Shown here: positions 1 through 12,088 of the stretch, in pieces
How the letters are laid out: every line of letters starts with the position of its first letter
Numbering within the stretch: the first letter of the stretch is position 1
Source: Chlorops oryzae
Lineage: Eukaryota; Arthropoda; Insecta; Diptera; Chloropidae
DNA: 64,000 bases
Reading direction: 5' to 3'
Assembly (NCBI GenBank): GCA_020466095.1
Contig: CM035808.1
Location: 17,027,853-17,091,852, forward strand
The notes under the pieces: model-generated
What the model was told of the DNA's origin: nothing
What the model saw: the letters and a program-made list of their open reading frames with translations, nothing else
Database searches by the model: none
Translations under genes and position numbers: made by a program

Positions 1-425
1 TTAAAATAACATGGTTACTTCGCATGTTTCATCGGACTTTCTAAATTATGAAATTTGTTGCACCTTTTATTTTGTTCATCTTTATAATATAAGGGTAATG
101 CAGAAAATCTGACTTTTTCCCCATTCATGGGTCCATTTCCCAGTAAAAAATAATCAATTTCGATAACTTTGATATACAGTCGTTGTTCTAATACTAATAA
201 GAACAACCGTTATAAGATTGCAAACAGGCTCATTTCTATTTATTTTTTATAAACATTCTCAGAAATTATGGGAGTCTCATAAAAATAAAAGTTACGACAG
301 TCTGAAGAAGGGTGTGAATCTGTTTTTTAGGAGCAATTTTGGCGCTTGAAGTCAAAAAATGCCTATTCGAAAAAATAAGAAAAGAGTTTTTTCGAAAATT
401 GCAAAGATTTGGTTTTGAAAACAAC

Positions 426-1062
426 CACACAGAGAAAAAAATCAACCAGAAAACTGGTTAAATCAAAAGGAAAAACATAAAAAACGGCTTCAACAAGGAA
501 TATTTTTAATTTTAACAATTTTTCTTGTTGAAAAAATAAAAATTTTCCTTTTGAATCAACCATATTTCAGGTTGAATTGAAATGATAATTTTCAAAAATG
601 GATTTAAATTTAAATTGTTGAACCAACCACGGACATAGTTGAAATGACAAGATATTTTTTTTTAAAAATTCCAAAAAAAAAACCTATACAAGAAGAAATG
701 TCAAAAAAAATTTAATTAACGTTCAAAGCAAATGGCCATAGAGCCCTCTGCTGAACATGACCACAAAAATAGCCATCGGATGGACTTCATCCGATTTCGC
801 CACTCCGTTTTGGTGACTGCTTTCGCAATGCTTAAAAAGTTCTAAGATGAATACATATCTTATATGTCTTATTTTATAAAACAAATGAGAATTATACCGA
901 ACGAAAAGAAATGTAATTAAACATATTTCCTTTCAATTCAACCAAAAATGTTGTTGACTCAACCATTTTTCTTTTGAAATTTTTGTTCTGCTCGAAAATC
1001 AAAAGGACTGTGAATAACAATGCGCCCTTTTAAAAAAATCATGGTTAAGTTCGCTCAGTGTG
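426..1062. mobile_element. Probable non-autonomous DNA element with CACACWGAG ends
   Basis: The left end CACACAGAGAAAA (426-) faces CGCTCAGTGTG (1052-1062). The interior repeats GGTTGAWTC and its complement in both orientations near the ends (for example around 440-460, 550-575, 615-630, 935-965), like subterminal transposase sites. The same TIR style is seen at 31249 and 39429. I cannot see a convincing target duplication, so the limits are approximate. Confidence 0.5.
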
Positions 1063-2222
1063 CAATACAGCGTGCTTGTATGTTTGGAGCTTTCAATTGC
1101 TCAAGGTGTCTTATGCATTCTAGCATTCGACTTTAGATTACCTTTTGTAACATTATGTGAAAGTTTTTGTAGGTTTTATTCGACCCGTTTTATATTTAAA
1201 TTTTCATTTCTTAAATATTTTTTTGGGCTTAGGGTCCAAGCATTTCTATTACGAAGTTTTAATTTTTAATAAAATTTTTGTCAAAAAAAGCGGCCAGCTG
1301 GCACATAGTGCACTAAAAACAAAGTGGAACAATTTCTTAGTAGGTTGGCTGCAAAGGCGCGCCGTGAATGCCAAAAACAAAATTCCAACACTACCACTTT
1401 TTTTTTACTTATTTATGAATTTTTTTTATTTATTTTATGATCATTAAGAATAATTGAGAACATAAAAATTGAAAAATATGTTGAGCGTGTTCTAAAAAAT
1501 ATTAGCGCTATTAAATTTTTTTCTTATACCGAAACCCATAATGAGCAGATATCTCATTCCTTTCTATTTTCCTCTTAGCATCATATAATCATAGTACTAC
1601 ATAATCAAATGAAAATCACAATATTTCACCGCCAACGGCTGTAAACACCACAATTTCTTGTTCTTGTTCTTGGAAATGAGAAAATCCGTGCACAGAATCA
1701 GGTCGCGAATATTTTATAACGCGTTTCGGATTTTAGCTCACGGCTCACAATTGTCACCGATTTCTGAGAATTCGGACGCATGTGCTAAGCGGGTTTTCAT
1801 GTCTTCGGTTCAAGGTGGTTGCCAATTCCGCAGCCAATTGTAAATCTGGAAAAAAAAATAACGAAGGAAACAAGAAAATTTTTAGAACAAGAAAAAACCA
1901 GTCTCCATAAATTATGGTCATCAAATCAAAAAAAAAAAAATAAATCACATCAGAAGCCTGACGACGGTCATTTAAACGTGTTCTAACCTTAAATTTCAAT
2001 ACAGCGAAACTAATCCTGACTAAGGATCTGATCCTGTTAATCATTCTAACCTAAAAATTTAGAAAATAATCCTGACGACGGTCATTTACACGTTCCATCC
2101 TTTACATATTACTGCAAAACTTCTATCCTGGCATATGTGGACCTAACTGTGTCCCTGCCATTTATATTATAGTAAAAAAAAGAAAAAACACAGAAAATGC
2201 AATATTTACCTTCAAATACCGT

Positions 2223-2408
2223 ACAGTAACCGCCGTAATTTTATTTAAATTCTATGCAAATTGTTGCGTGAAAGCGAGAAATCAGATTTTAGTTTTTGTT
2301 TAAATCCTTTCTATCATTTCATAGTTTTCGCATCAGTTCAATTACAGTAACCGCCGTAATGCGCCGTAATTAATTGGAACAAAATTCAAAAATTTTATGC
2401 AAATTGTT
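2223..2408. repeat. Short tandem duplication
   Basis: ACAGTAACCGCCGTAAT occurs at 2223 and again at 2344, and each copy is followed by ATGCAAATTGTTG. This gives a diverged unit of about 121 bp. Confidence 0.6.
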
Positions 2409-2429
2409 GCCATACTTGTAAAAAAAATA

Positions 2430-2578
2430 CGTACCGTACCTAGGTACAACTTTCAGAACCTTGTACCTTGTACCTAGTTACTTTTAATTTTGTGTACCTG
2501 TACCTGGAACTAGTTCCTTTTTTTGGAAGGAACTGTACCTGTACCTAGGTACAAAAAAAGGAACTGTTACAACACTGG
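2430..2578. repeat. GTACCT-rich palindromic block ending in a hAT-like CCAGTGTTG
   Basis: Many copies of GTACCT and AGGTAC surround a GGAACTAGTTCC core. The right edge reads ACAACACTGG, which is CCAGTGTTGT on the other strand, like hAT ends. A matching left end was not found, so this may be a truncated element. Confidence 0.45.
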
Positions 2579-4156
2579 CTAGGGATGGGTATGGACCTGT
2601 GGAACATCGATTATTTTTCATAGTAATTGATCGATTCACCGATTAATCCTTGTTGAAATCAACTATAAATCGATTAATCGTAGGAGGCCATAAATTATTT
2701 AAAATAGTAAATACCCTTTAAGCTGGGGCATTTGAATTAGTCAAAGTAAATTTGACTTTTTTCAAAATATTTTGAAAAGGTATGCCATTTTTAAGAAAAT
2801 TTTGAAATATTTCAACCCATTTATTTTTAACTACAAGTAGTTTTCCACCGTCCTTCCATTCCTTTAGTTTGTCTGGAGTCACATAAAAGAATTTGTCAGA
2901 TAATTTTCAATTAACCCAATAATACACTTCGAAATCAAAGATGTGGAAACATTTTACGTGATTTTCCTGAATTTGTTAACAGCACACGTATATTTACGGT
3001 GAACATAAATTGAAATCGAAAAAAACAGAACAAAAATAGTGTATTTTTTTATTTTTATTTATTTTTATTATTATTAAAAGTGAAAAAAGTAACAAGCAAA
3101 CAAACAAAAAAAAAACATTCACTATGAAATATCGAATCTATTACTACGCTTATACGTTAAACCTTATTCACGAATAAGAATATCGCAAATAGTGATGTCA
3201 CCGTTTATACGGCAACCGACATTAGTTGGTCTTAGTGCTACCTGACTGCCAAAACGAAATGAAATGGTAGCACACTTGAAAAACACATGATTTCATAGCA
3301 TCAGGAATGCTTTTACCAATGAGTTTTCCAAAGGTAAAAAAATGTCAGTCTCTGATTTAGGTATTATCCATGTGCAGCGGTTGGTTTCCTTTCCGTTCTC
3401 CATCTTTTTTGCTAGATTTTTTTAACTCAAATTAAACAAAAGCGCTGCCGGATCGTCAAAAAGAGAGAAATCAGCGAAAAATGTGTCATCACCTCTCTAC
3501 TTGATTTTATCGTCGAATCACCTGCATTATAGCAACATATGAATGGTCTATGACTCTTCTTCTGTGCCGTGAAATGCCTTGCAATTTGTTAATTTACGTG
3601 CTTTGGAACATACATATAATATCTACGAAATCAAGAGAACATGCTATCAAGGCAGAAAAAGAAATCATTTAGCTCATGTCTTATGTTGAAATGCTCATTG
3701 CACTTTATATTTTAATTTTGGGAGATTTTCGAAGTACATTACATATAAAATATCTACCAAACTCATAAAATAATATGAAAAGCTTGAAAAACATAAAACT
3801 AATAAGGAACTCAATATCAAGGAGAAACAAGTAAATTGTTTTTTTAGTTCCTACCCTGTCCATTAACTTTTTGATCACACTGTTTCAGCAAAAATACTAA
3901 ATTCTATGTACAATCAAATTCGTAGCCGTAGTCAAAAATGATTGTCAATGTATTACACATTCGTGCACATTGAGCAAAAACATATCGTAATACATTTAGT
4001 AAAGTTTCAATAATGAACTTTTCAAGCAATATAAAAAACAGAGCCGACGCCGTGTTTCTTTTATAATTTTCTTGCAAGTGGCATCATAGTGTCCTACATG
4101 CTATAGGTCTAACTGTCGACGTCGAAAGGCCTCTGCCGCTAATAAGAAACTCTCCA

Positions 4157-4282
4157 TTAGGCAGGGATAGGAAACTCAACTCTTTCGAGAAATTCACCAA
4201 AAAGCTACCAACAAAAACCTTAAGCAGGAATAGGAAATTCAACTCTTTCGAGAAATTCACCAGAAAGCTACCAACAACAATA
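4157..4282. repeat. Two tandem 63-bp units in the inverted-repeat loop
   Basis: Units 4157-4219 and 4220-4282 share TTARGCAGGRATAGGAAA, CTCTTTCGAGAAATTCACCA and AAGCTACCAACAA with few changes. A 63-bp unit keeps frame, which makes the 69-codon minus ORF here repeat itself. That ORF is not believable as a gene. Confidence 0.85.
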
Positions 4283-4846
4283 CGGGTAGACACAAAGTGG
4301 CACTATGATGCCACTTGCAAGAAAGTTATCAAAGAAACACGGCGTCGGCTCGGTTTTTTATATTGCTTGAAAAGTTCATAATTGAAACTTTAATAAATTT
4401 ATTACGATATGTTTTTGCTTAATGTGCACGAATGTTTTCATTTTGTAATAAATTGACATACATTTTTGACTACAGCTACGAATTTGATTGTACATAGAAT
4501 TTAGCATTTTGGCTGAAATAGTGTGATCAAAAAGTTAAGTGGACAGGGTAGAACTAAAAAAACAAGTTAATATTTCTCCTTGATATTGAGTTTCCTTGAT
4601 TAGTTTTATGTTTTTCAAGCTTTTCATATCATTTTATTAGTTTGGTAGATATTTTATATGTAATGCACCCGAAAATCGCCCAAAATTAAAAATAAAAGTG
4701 GCAATGCATTTCACCAGAGCAGAGCTAAAGATTTTGCTGCCTTAGCGTGCTTCTCTTTTCCTTATGCTATATGCCTATGTTGAAGCAGCGTAGCTCTAAC
4801 ACATTGCAGGGATTAGGAAGAAAAAGAGTTAGACCTATAGTTCTAT

Positions 4847-5638
4847 CAGTGTTGCCGTTTTGTGTACTTTAGTACGCATTGCGTACTTTTTCAATCACCT
4901 GAGTACTTTTTATGTACCAAATTATTTTTGGTCGATTTGCGTACTACTTCGATCAACTCCGCATTAGAGTTGCAGGACTATCGATTTCAGTTTTTCTTTG
5001 ATTGTTAACGGTTAAAATTAGAAACTGGGCGAACGATCAGCTCGATTCTGAATATTCCCGGGGAATTTACTTTTCTCGAGAGTAAACTTCATCTTATTTA
5101 AATATGTGGGAAGAAAAGTGATAGGGAATGGGTATTTGACCCATACTCATAATGTTTCTTACCCTATCGATTTAAAAAAGGAGAATTTTAGTCTCGAGAA
5201 ATGTAAATTCCCCGGCAAATCGATCCCCGGAAATTTTCATAATTGGGCTGTATTTCTTGCATTCCTCTTTGTTTCTCTTTATGATTTTTCACTGATGTTT
5301 TATGTTGCTCGTTAAACCGAGTGCAGAAAAAAAAATTTATGCCATTTTCCTCGTTATATAAAGTATTCAATAGAAAGAGTTTGAATGCTCGTTAAATGCG
5401 AGCCTCGCTAAATCGAATGCTCGTTAAATTATTTTTAATAAGTTTATACTCAAAACTAGTCTTTTAGTCTAGTCTTTGACTACAAAAAAATTTCATCTTG
5501 TATAAATATATTACCGTGATGAAAAAGTTACGTTAGTTTTTGTGATTTTTCTTTACATAAAAAAATATGTGTGCGTACTTTTTCTATAAAAAAGGTCCGT
5601 TTTGTGTACTTTTTGATCAGTTTTTTTTGGCAACACTG
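4847..5638. mobile_element. Non-autonomous hAT element (792 bp) with 8-bp target duplication
   Basis: The ends are CAGTGTTGCC (4847-4856) and its perfect complement GGCAACACTG (5629-5638). AGTTCTAT flanks on both sides (4839-4846 and 5639-5646) as an exact 8-bp duplication, the hallmark of hAT insertion. GTACTTT-rich subterminal repeats lie at both ends. An inner imperfect palindrome (about 5035-5250) has CCCGGGG and CTCGAGA motifs; a related piece is at 31143-31190. No transposase frame is present. Confidence 0.92.
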
Positions 5639-5656
5639 AGTTCTATATGCTCCAAT

Positions 5657-6024
5657 ATGCCTAATCAAGGTAAGTGCTTCGATGAGACGCTCTCCAGTTT
5701 TTTAAGAAATAAAATATTTTTTATATAAAGTATTTCATTTCTATAGAGCTGGAGAGTCATTACTAAAAGATTAAAAGGATTTTTATTAATTACTATTTTC
5801 AATTTACAGATCCTTTATTCCAAGTGGAAGAATTGGCGGCGTGCATGCGGCGGTACGCCGGTGAAATTGAGCGGCTGGTAAAGCAAATGGTAAGATATAA
5901 ATACGGAATTTTAATTTAAATATTTAACCTTTTTTTTTTTTATATTGAACAGCGTCACCGGCAGAATCAAGGGCCGCAAAGGCCGATCTACCGCCGCCGC
6001 CGGAAGAAATATTTCAATAAATAA
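5657..6024 (+). CDS. Candidate three-exon gene for a 54-residue basic microprotein
   Basis: Exons are 5657-5669, 5810-5889 and 5953-6024. Introns are 140 and 63 bp with good signals: GTAAGT...TTTACAG and GTAAGA, a T-tract, then GAACAG. Spliced, the frame is ATG to TAA, 54 residues. It begins MPNQDPLFQVEELAACMRR, has a short amphipathic helical middle (GEIERLVKQM) and ends in an Arg-rich tail with RRRRKK, as in nuclear or nucleic-acid-binding peptides. Exons 2 and 3 are GC-rich (many CGG, GCG, CCG codons) inside strongly AT-rich DNA, which suggests coding constraint. AATAAA overlaps the stop. An in-frame TAG lies 5' of the ATG if the hAT insertion is removed, so this start is plausible, and an A at -3 supports it. 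The hAT element ends 19 bp before the ATG, in the leader. I do not recognise the family. It could also be a decayed end of a larger gene. Unspliced, intron 2 gives a stop after 11 further codons. Confidence 0.5.
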
Positions 6025-6160
6025 TTAAAAAATAAATTTAAAAAAAATAAAAATATTTAAAAAATTTTAAATTAACAAATAAAATCAAAATAAATATAAT
6101 AAAATAAATAAAATCAAAATAAATATAAAAAAATATAAAAAAAATAAAAAATTCTGTTTT
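6025..6160. repeat. A-rich simple repeat after the microprotein gene
   Basis: Almost pure A and T with AAATAAAATCAAAATAAATA repeated. It contains many AATAAA hexamers. Confidence 0.8.
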
Positions 6161-7290
6161 AATTTTGACAACGCCTTAATTTGAATACATTTGAAGCAAT
6201 TTCATTCGAATCGGGAATTACAAATTTTCAACAGAACGAACGGCAAAAGCCCGAAATGGGTGAAATTCATAAAAGAAAAGAGACGTCTCAAAATTAGAAT
6301 GTCAAATTGTGTTCTTGTAAACACAGTCGAAACTCTTTCTAGCGGACTACTCATAAATAGAGATTTTATTTTTATACCGAATCAGAGCATTGTTATGTCA
6401 TAATCTCTTCAATTCTAATCGAACTTCTATAAATGGACCTGTTCCGCATGGTATTCAATAAAATGAGATAAATATCTAACTTGAATCGATCGAGATAAAG
6501 CTTAAATACATTATTTAAAACTCATAAGTCAATTATTCAAACGAATCAAGGTCTAATACATACAAGCCAATGTTCTCTGTTCAATAGTTTCACTCGAAGT
6601 CCACATTCTTTTAATATTTAACCAAAGCTCTTATGAAGGATTCGACTACGCTTTGATGTTCTGTCTCTGAATTTGATTTCAAAATTCCGAAATTCAAATA
6701 AAAAACTATTAAATTAAAAATTGTTTTGCAACCTCCTCATATTTTCACTTCGGCGATCTCAGATCATGCTCAGGAATATAAAAAAAAAATGAATTGAAAG
6801 CATTACAAAATTGAAGTATGTATAATAATTTGATCAATCTCGTAAATAATCAAATATGGAATATTAAAGCATTTAAATACTTTTTAATGATTACTCAATA
6901 TTGTGTGAATAATTAAATGCAACAAAGTTTGCAATTTAGTTTTTTGTAGAAGATTTTTTCGCTCAATTTTCATTTTTCCATTTCAGCCTTTCAGCTACAA
7001 GGGTCGTAGTGTTCGTCCTAGTTTATTCTTTTTGAAGGTTTACACTTTCAAATGATAGTTTTCATGAAAGCTTAAACCAGGACCCTGTTCTATATAGGAA
7101 CGTTTCATACTCTCTTTATACGTCATTATTGTTATTCGTTCGACTCATCGAAGAAATTTTTTGCATCGATGCCAAAGACAATTTTGAAGGTGTCCGTTGA
7201 CATCTCCTTTGGAATGTTTTGTGATGCCTGAAATGAAAAAAATAAAATTGCAATTTTTCCTAAAAGGATTTTAGAGTTTTGTCCTATATA
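6161..7290. other. No gene seen
   Basis: AT-rich sequence with no convincing frame, splice pattern or inverted ends. 7434-9229 is similar apart from long T and A runs. Confidence 0.5.
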
Positions 7291-7433
7291 GAACTATACC
7301 TGCAACTTCGGCCAAAAGCTATTACGTGGTTCACCACAACACTCGACTTATGGCGTGCTTCACCACAGTGGAACTTTTTCACCAAGTCATGCCATAACGC
7401 GCCAAAATTTGGCCGAAGTTGCAGCTATAGTTC
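7291..7433. mobile_element. Palindromic MITE (143 bp)
   Basis: GAACTATACCTGCAACTTCGG (one base short of a perfect match) on the left folds onto CCGAAGTTGCAGCTATAGTTC on the right, continuing into GCCAAAA/TTTTGGC. The middle has inverted ATGGCGTGCTTCACCACA-type pieces. A TTTTGTC motif lies outside each end. Confidence 0.65.
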
Positions 7434-9229
7434 CATTAGGTTTTGTCTCTGGTAAGAAAAAAAATTCTATATCTTGAGAAGTACCAAAAACCGACATGGT
7501 CAACTATACAACAATACAGACTTAAGCATTACTTAAGTGCTAAGGAGACCTTAAGTATGCACTGTAATAAAGAATGTGGAAAATCTCTTAACTTCTTTAT
7601 TTTTCAACCAATTTTGGAGAAATTTAGTTTCCTATTCTAAAGAAAATGCCAACAAAAACTACTACAACAAAATTTCCAAAAATTAGGCTATACTAATCTA
7701 AAACTTCAAATTTGACATCGATCGGTCCACTAGTTTTCAAACTATCACAGCGCCCAAATAAGTCAACGAAAGCACCACCGTGGACCACAACCTTCCAAAA
7801 CATGCAAGGACTCATATCAAGGGCGGTTTTTCTATGAGCACCTGTTGACTCGTTCAGATTTGGATTTAAAATTTTTCTTTATATAAATGAATTGAATTGC
7901 ACGATTACTTCCATTGCAGACTCAGGTGGTATCCTGAAATAGCACATGTGAACTCAAATGAATTCTTAAGCGACACGAAAGCGTCAATCTTCTAATATAT
8001 ATTTTTTTATATAATTTTTTGGCGAATATTTTGTCAACAACCCCTCTTCAAAAAAAATGAAAAAAGGATACAAATATCTTTAAGAACTTTTTTAATCCGC
8101 CTGTATAATTCTGATTTATGAATACATATACATTAAGCTTATTCAAACTGTCTATTGTTGATAAACTCCTATTTTTTTTTTTTATTTCTATTCCATTCAA
8201 CCCTTTTCACTCAGTTCAAAGCGTCTTCTCAACGTTCTTAAAGTTTTAGGTGACTGTCAATTACTCAAATTGTACACTCATATGCATAATATAAAAGGAT
8301 TTTTCTCTTAAGATATCAAATTTAAGCGATGGTGCCATTCATAATATAATGTGCCATGTTGAGCACCCCCAATCCGTTAACAGTATACAATCCATAAAAT
8401 GTTCTCTACCATTGATATTGAGCTTATAGACTCGTACTTTACGCATGTGACGTCATGTTTATCTTTTCTAATGCCATTTTCTGTCTGTTTTGTAACTTCC
8501 AATCCACTTGATTTCGATGAAAAAGCAAAAAAAAAAAAAAAACAAAAACGCCGGAGAAGCGGAAATAAATTTTAACTCAATACGCGTGTCGAATGTGGAA
8601 GTGTCAGAAAAGCAGCAGAGTGCCAAAATCCCAGCCAAATTGTAGACACTCACAGCTAGCAACCCCATAATTTTTTTTGGCGATAGAAGGGCATACGAAT
8701 ATTTGCATATTCGAAACGACTGCCAATTGTCGAATTTCATAACATTTCAAGAAATTCCTTTTTATTTTTGTTTCGGTTTTTTTTTTTTTTTTTGTTTTCT
8801 TTTAAAATTTATTGGTTTTACGAGTGTCTCCTGCTGTCTCTATTGGATCTTTCCGTAGTCGACGAAGCGAAAAACCATAAAAAATATTTATTTTCTTTAA
8901 ACGCTCTATTGACAGTCGGAAAGAAAATAAAGGGTAAAATGTATCGCAAGTGTGAAGCGTTAAAATCTATCGACAGCTTTATTTTTTCACACAATATTTC
9001 ATTGATAAGATTCAATAGGAGGCTTAAGATGACGTGAAACTTCGTGCTATTATTTTCAAGCGGCTATTTGTGAAGGAAAAATAGGCTGCGGAGGAGTGAG
9101 TAGCAAGGACCCTGGAGGAGAGCGTTTCAGAGGTAAAAAAGATAAGCGCAACGAGTTGTGAAATTGAAACGTTCTACTTTGGTTGGTGATATTCACCCAA
9201 GACACAGCTTGAACGCTTCCTTTGGAGGG

Positions 9230-10560
9230 AAAATGTTAAAATTTTTACTTTTACTATTTCAGCAAACCTGCGCAGTTTGGGCAATAGGCGGTCAATCTGT
9301 TCACTTTTCTCAACAAAGAAAGTGTCACCAACTAACGAAGAAGGAAATACCTTTTGTATCGGAACCTTGGGAGTTCCACAATTCAGCCAGATTAAAATAT
9401 TTTCAATTATTTTTCAATTATTCCTAACTTTTTTAAGGGGGTTCCCCAGGCACGCAGTCGAAAACACTGAAGTCTATAAAACCTTGATCGCAACGTGGCT
9501 TGGGACTTCGAAATCAAGTTCTTCTGGATTTCTATCAAATATCTAATGTCTATTATAAGGTTCCGTTCCTGTACTCATCCGAAAATCTTGGGTGGTATGA
9601 GAGCAACAGTAAAAATTACTCGTGGTGAGAGAGGAAAATTGAAAAATGTACCGGAACACGAAAAATAAAATCTCTGCCAAAAAAGAATATGCATGGCGAG
9701 ATTAGCAAGCGATGTGTTGGCGAATCAGGAAAAAACCTTCAACGACGTCATTTTTTGTGAAGCACAGCCATCAGGAACTGGTTAAGTATTGGCGTTACAT
9801 ATATGACGAATGAAGATTTACTTTTTATATTTTTCTCAGATAATACTGGATCAGAATGTATTTCAGAAAAAATGTAAAATTCGCAAGATCCTTCATTGAT
9901 TGAAGCAAATGCTTTCAATATTGACACTATTTTCAACAGTTGGCATGACGGTTCAACAAAATTGATGCTGTTTTTTAATGGAAGATCTGTGGTCTAAACT
10001 CGGCAAGAGCTTAGAAGTAAAAGCAAAAGGCAAAATGTACCAGGCGTTTACCGGGAAAAGTGGCTATTGATCTAAAGGTACGTTACAGCAGTCCTTATTG
10101 AAAATGAATATTGAGGACTGGAGCATTCCTGCAATACTTTTCTAAACAATTCTTTTCTCTTTGACTGAAATATTTTTCTTTTTCCAGGTAATTGTATCGC
10201 ATTTTGGGGGAGAAGGATGGTATTCACCCGGAATTCGTTTTCGATAGCCCAGATTCGGTGGAAAATAATTAGAAATCATCGAACCTACGATTGTTTCGAT
10301 ACGAATTACCCTCCGAAAGGTAAAATTCCTTCTATAAATACATAGTATTTGTTTGTTTATGTATGTGTAACTATTTGTGTTCATTTAATTATTATTGCAT
10401 TTTTTATCCATTTTCAGAAAGCGGACATGCAAAGTCTAGAGAAATCTAGGAGACCGACAAAAATTTTTTGAAAAAATGGAAGAAATTCCTGTCGGAAAAA
10501 AGGACATGACGACGGGAAGAGATGGCTCAACGAACACTGGAGGTTGATGGAATTGCTGAT
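9230..10560 (+). pseudogene. Possible decayed exon-intron gene, unidentified
   Basis: Patches look coding and are bounded by splice-like signals. After a TTTCAG at about 9255, a 70-codon frame reads LRSLGNRRSICSLFSTKK and onward. At about 9505-9630 the frame LLDFYQISNVYYKVPFLY continues to ENLGWYES and then hits stops. After TTTCCAG at about 10187 a frame reads GEKDGIHPEFVFDSPDSVEN, then TAG, and ends at a GTAAAA donor (about 10320). Another CAG at about 10418 precedes a frame broken by stops. No protein family is recognised and the frames do not join cleanly. Random AT-rich sequence rarely shows such runs, but the call is weak. Confidence 0.25.
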
Positions 10561-10966
10561 CAAAACTAAGAATAATTACTATTCAAATGATTTGAAAAAA
10601 AAATACTGTTAAATTCTACATGGTGATGAAAAACAAGGCTATTACATTTACATTTAAAAAAATATCAAAACAAGGATCTTTTTAAGTTTTTAAGTACCAT
10701 TAAGTGCGAAGTCATCTTTAAATGTAATAACAAAGAGAAATGTGTACATTTAAATATTTAAATACATAATCATATACTTATATAAAAATGAAATGAAATG
10801 GAAAAAGCTGTCAATAAATTTATTTCAATTAGACAAATATCTTTTGTAAGTGCATTTAAAGCAGAGAACTTATCTGGATTCACAGGTAATTCTTCTTCGA
10901 GTTTATTCGCTTATTTTTATTTATTTATTTATTTTTTTTTATATTTATTTATTTATTAATGACTGC

Positions 10967-11815
10967 ATTTTTATACCTTTTCCGAAGGAAAGGGTATATT
11001 AAGTTTGGCTCGGAGTATGTAACATACCGAAGGAGTCGCGATAGATATAGACATATATATATATTCCTGATCAGGGTGACAAGAGGAGTCGATCTAGCCA
11101 TGTCTGTCTGTCTGTCTGTCTGTCTGTCTTTCTGTCGGTCACACTTTAGTTTTTCGTAATTTACTCCTAAGCCATGAAAGATATCACATTGAAAATTGGC
11201 ATGGACTTGAACCAGGTAAATGTCCGAAAAACTGCATAAAAATTGTTTTCGTAGTCCCTTCTTGGGCCGTGGGAAGTGGTTCAGAAGTTTCAAAAATACA
11301 TCCCAGCTTATTGAAATTTGGTGTGTGTATAGCTACTATGTAGACTTAAGCTTTCGCTGAAAAAAAAACTGCGACATCGCTATAACTATGGTCATCATCC
11401 TACACATTAGAAAAAAAACACTCTTTCTCTGATTCTAATATCTGTATACAAAAATGATTTTTTTTGCTTCTTCTGATTGTGTATTTTGCCGCCAAATAAA
11501 GTCGTCACTTAAGGTTAAAATTTGACCACCATTCGCGAAATTCGCAAAAATTTGATTTTCACTATTTTGAATTGAGTATTTCGCTGCTAGACAAAATGTC
11601 CTCTAACTGTTAAAATTTGACCATGCCCACCATTCGCAAAAAATTTGTACTTAAATATAATTTCGAGTTTAAGAAGCTTAATCGAAGCACAGATAATGTG
11701 TAGCTAGAACAACGAAAAGGGCAGGAAGTTTGGTTAAGGTAATGTTTCAACATATTTAAGGCTGAGGAAAAGGTATGTGTGCAATCGGCTTAGCCGATGT
11801 AAACTTTACTTGTTT
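10967..11815 (+). mobile_element. DINE-1/INE-1-like Helitron repeat
   Basis: It starts TTTTTATACC...AAAGGGTATA, followed by GGAGTATGTAACATACCGAAGGAG, CTGATCAGGGTGAC, GGAGTCGATCTAGCCATGTC and a GTCT array. It ends with a short hairpin (ATCGGCTTAGCCGAT) and TTTACTTGTTTTC. This order matches the architecture of Drosophila INE-1/DINE-1, non-autonomous Helitrons. The 114-codon minus and 66-codon plus frames inside it are incidental. Confidence 0.8.
11101..11139. repeat. GTCT microsatellite inside the DINE-1-like repeat
   Basis: About eight copies of TGTC with one T change near the end. This block is a normal internal feature of DINE-1-type elements. Confidence 0.9.
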
Positions 11816-12088
11816 TCGTTTAGTTTAATTTTAATGATCTAAGAAAAAATGTATTCTTGAACGAAGCCGAAAAACTATTTCTCGAATTTGTCTCGAACAT
11901 GTCGCGACGCCAAAATCACGATATCGGGAAAGTCAGTTTCCTCGAATTCGTCTCGATATCGTGTCGATACCGTCTCGACCGTCTACCGTTTTTGTGATTA
12001 TAAGGTTGTTTATAGCCAGAACTAAGATTAATGTTGAAATTTCGTTAAGAGGTGTTTAAATGATCATTACCAGGGCTCGGATATATAT

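Larger units (their letters stand above)
3505..5700. repeat. Large diverged inverted repeat (arms about 0.6 kb, 0.2-kb loop)
   Basis: The left arm (about 3505-4091) pairs with the right arm (4301-4846, resuming at 5639-5700 after the hAT insertion). The inner ends match best: TTGCAAGTGGCATCATAGTG at 4073-4092 is the complement of 4301-4320. Matching continues outward through GAGCCGACGCCGTGTTTC, AAACATATCGTAATACATTT and CTTTTTGATCACACT, at roughly 80-90% by eye with indels, and weakens towards the outer ends. The loop (4092-4300) holds two 63-bp tandem units. The outer right arm includes the first exon and donor region of the microprotein gene. No clear target duplication is visible, so this may be a foldback transposon or a local inverted duplication. 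Confidence 0.8.

Noticed and set aside
4084..4293. Minus ORF with a repeated GSFLVNFSKEL block
   Set aside because: The repeat comes from two 63-bp tandem units in the loop of an inverted repeat, not from a protein domain.
5601..5656. Upstream in-frame extension of the microprotein into the hAT element
   Set aside because: The frame is open only through the inserted element. Removing the insertion gives a TAG upstream of the ATG, so the ATG at 5657 is the better start.
10949..11293. 114-codon minus-strand ORF
   Set aside because: It lies within the DINE-1-like repeat and includes the GTCT array as a DRQT repeat.
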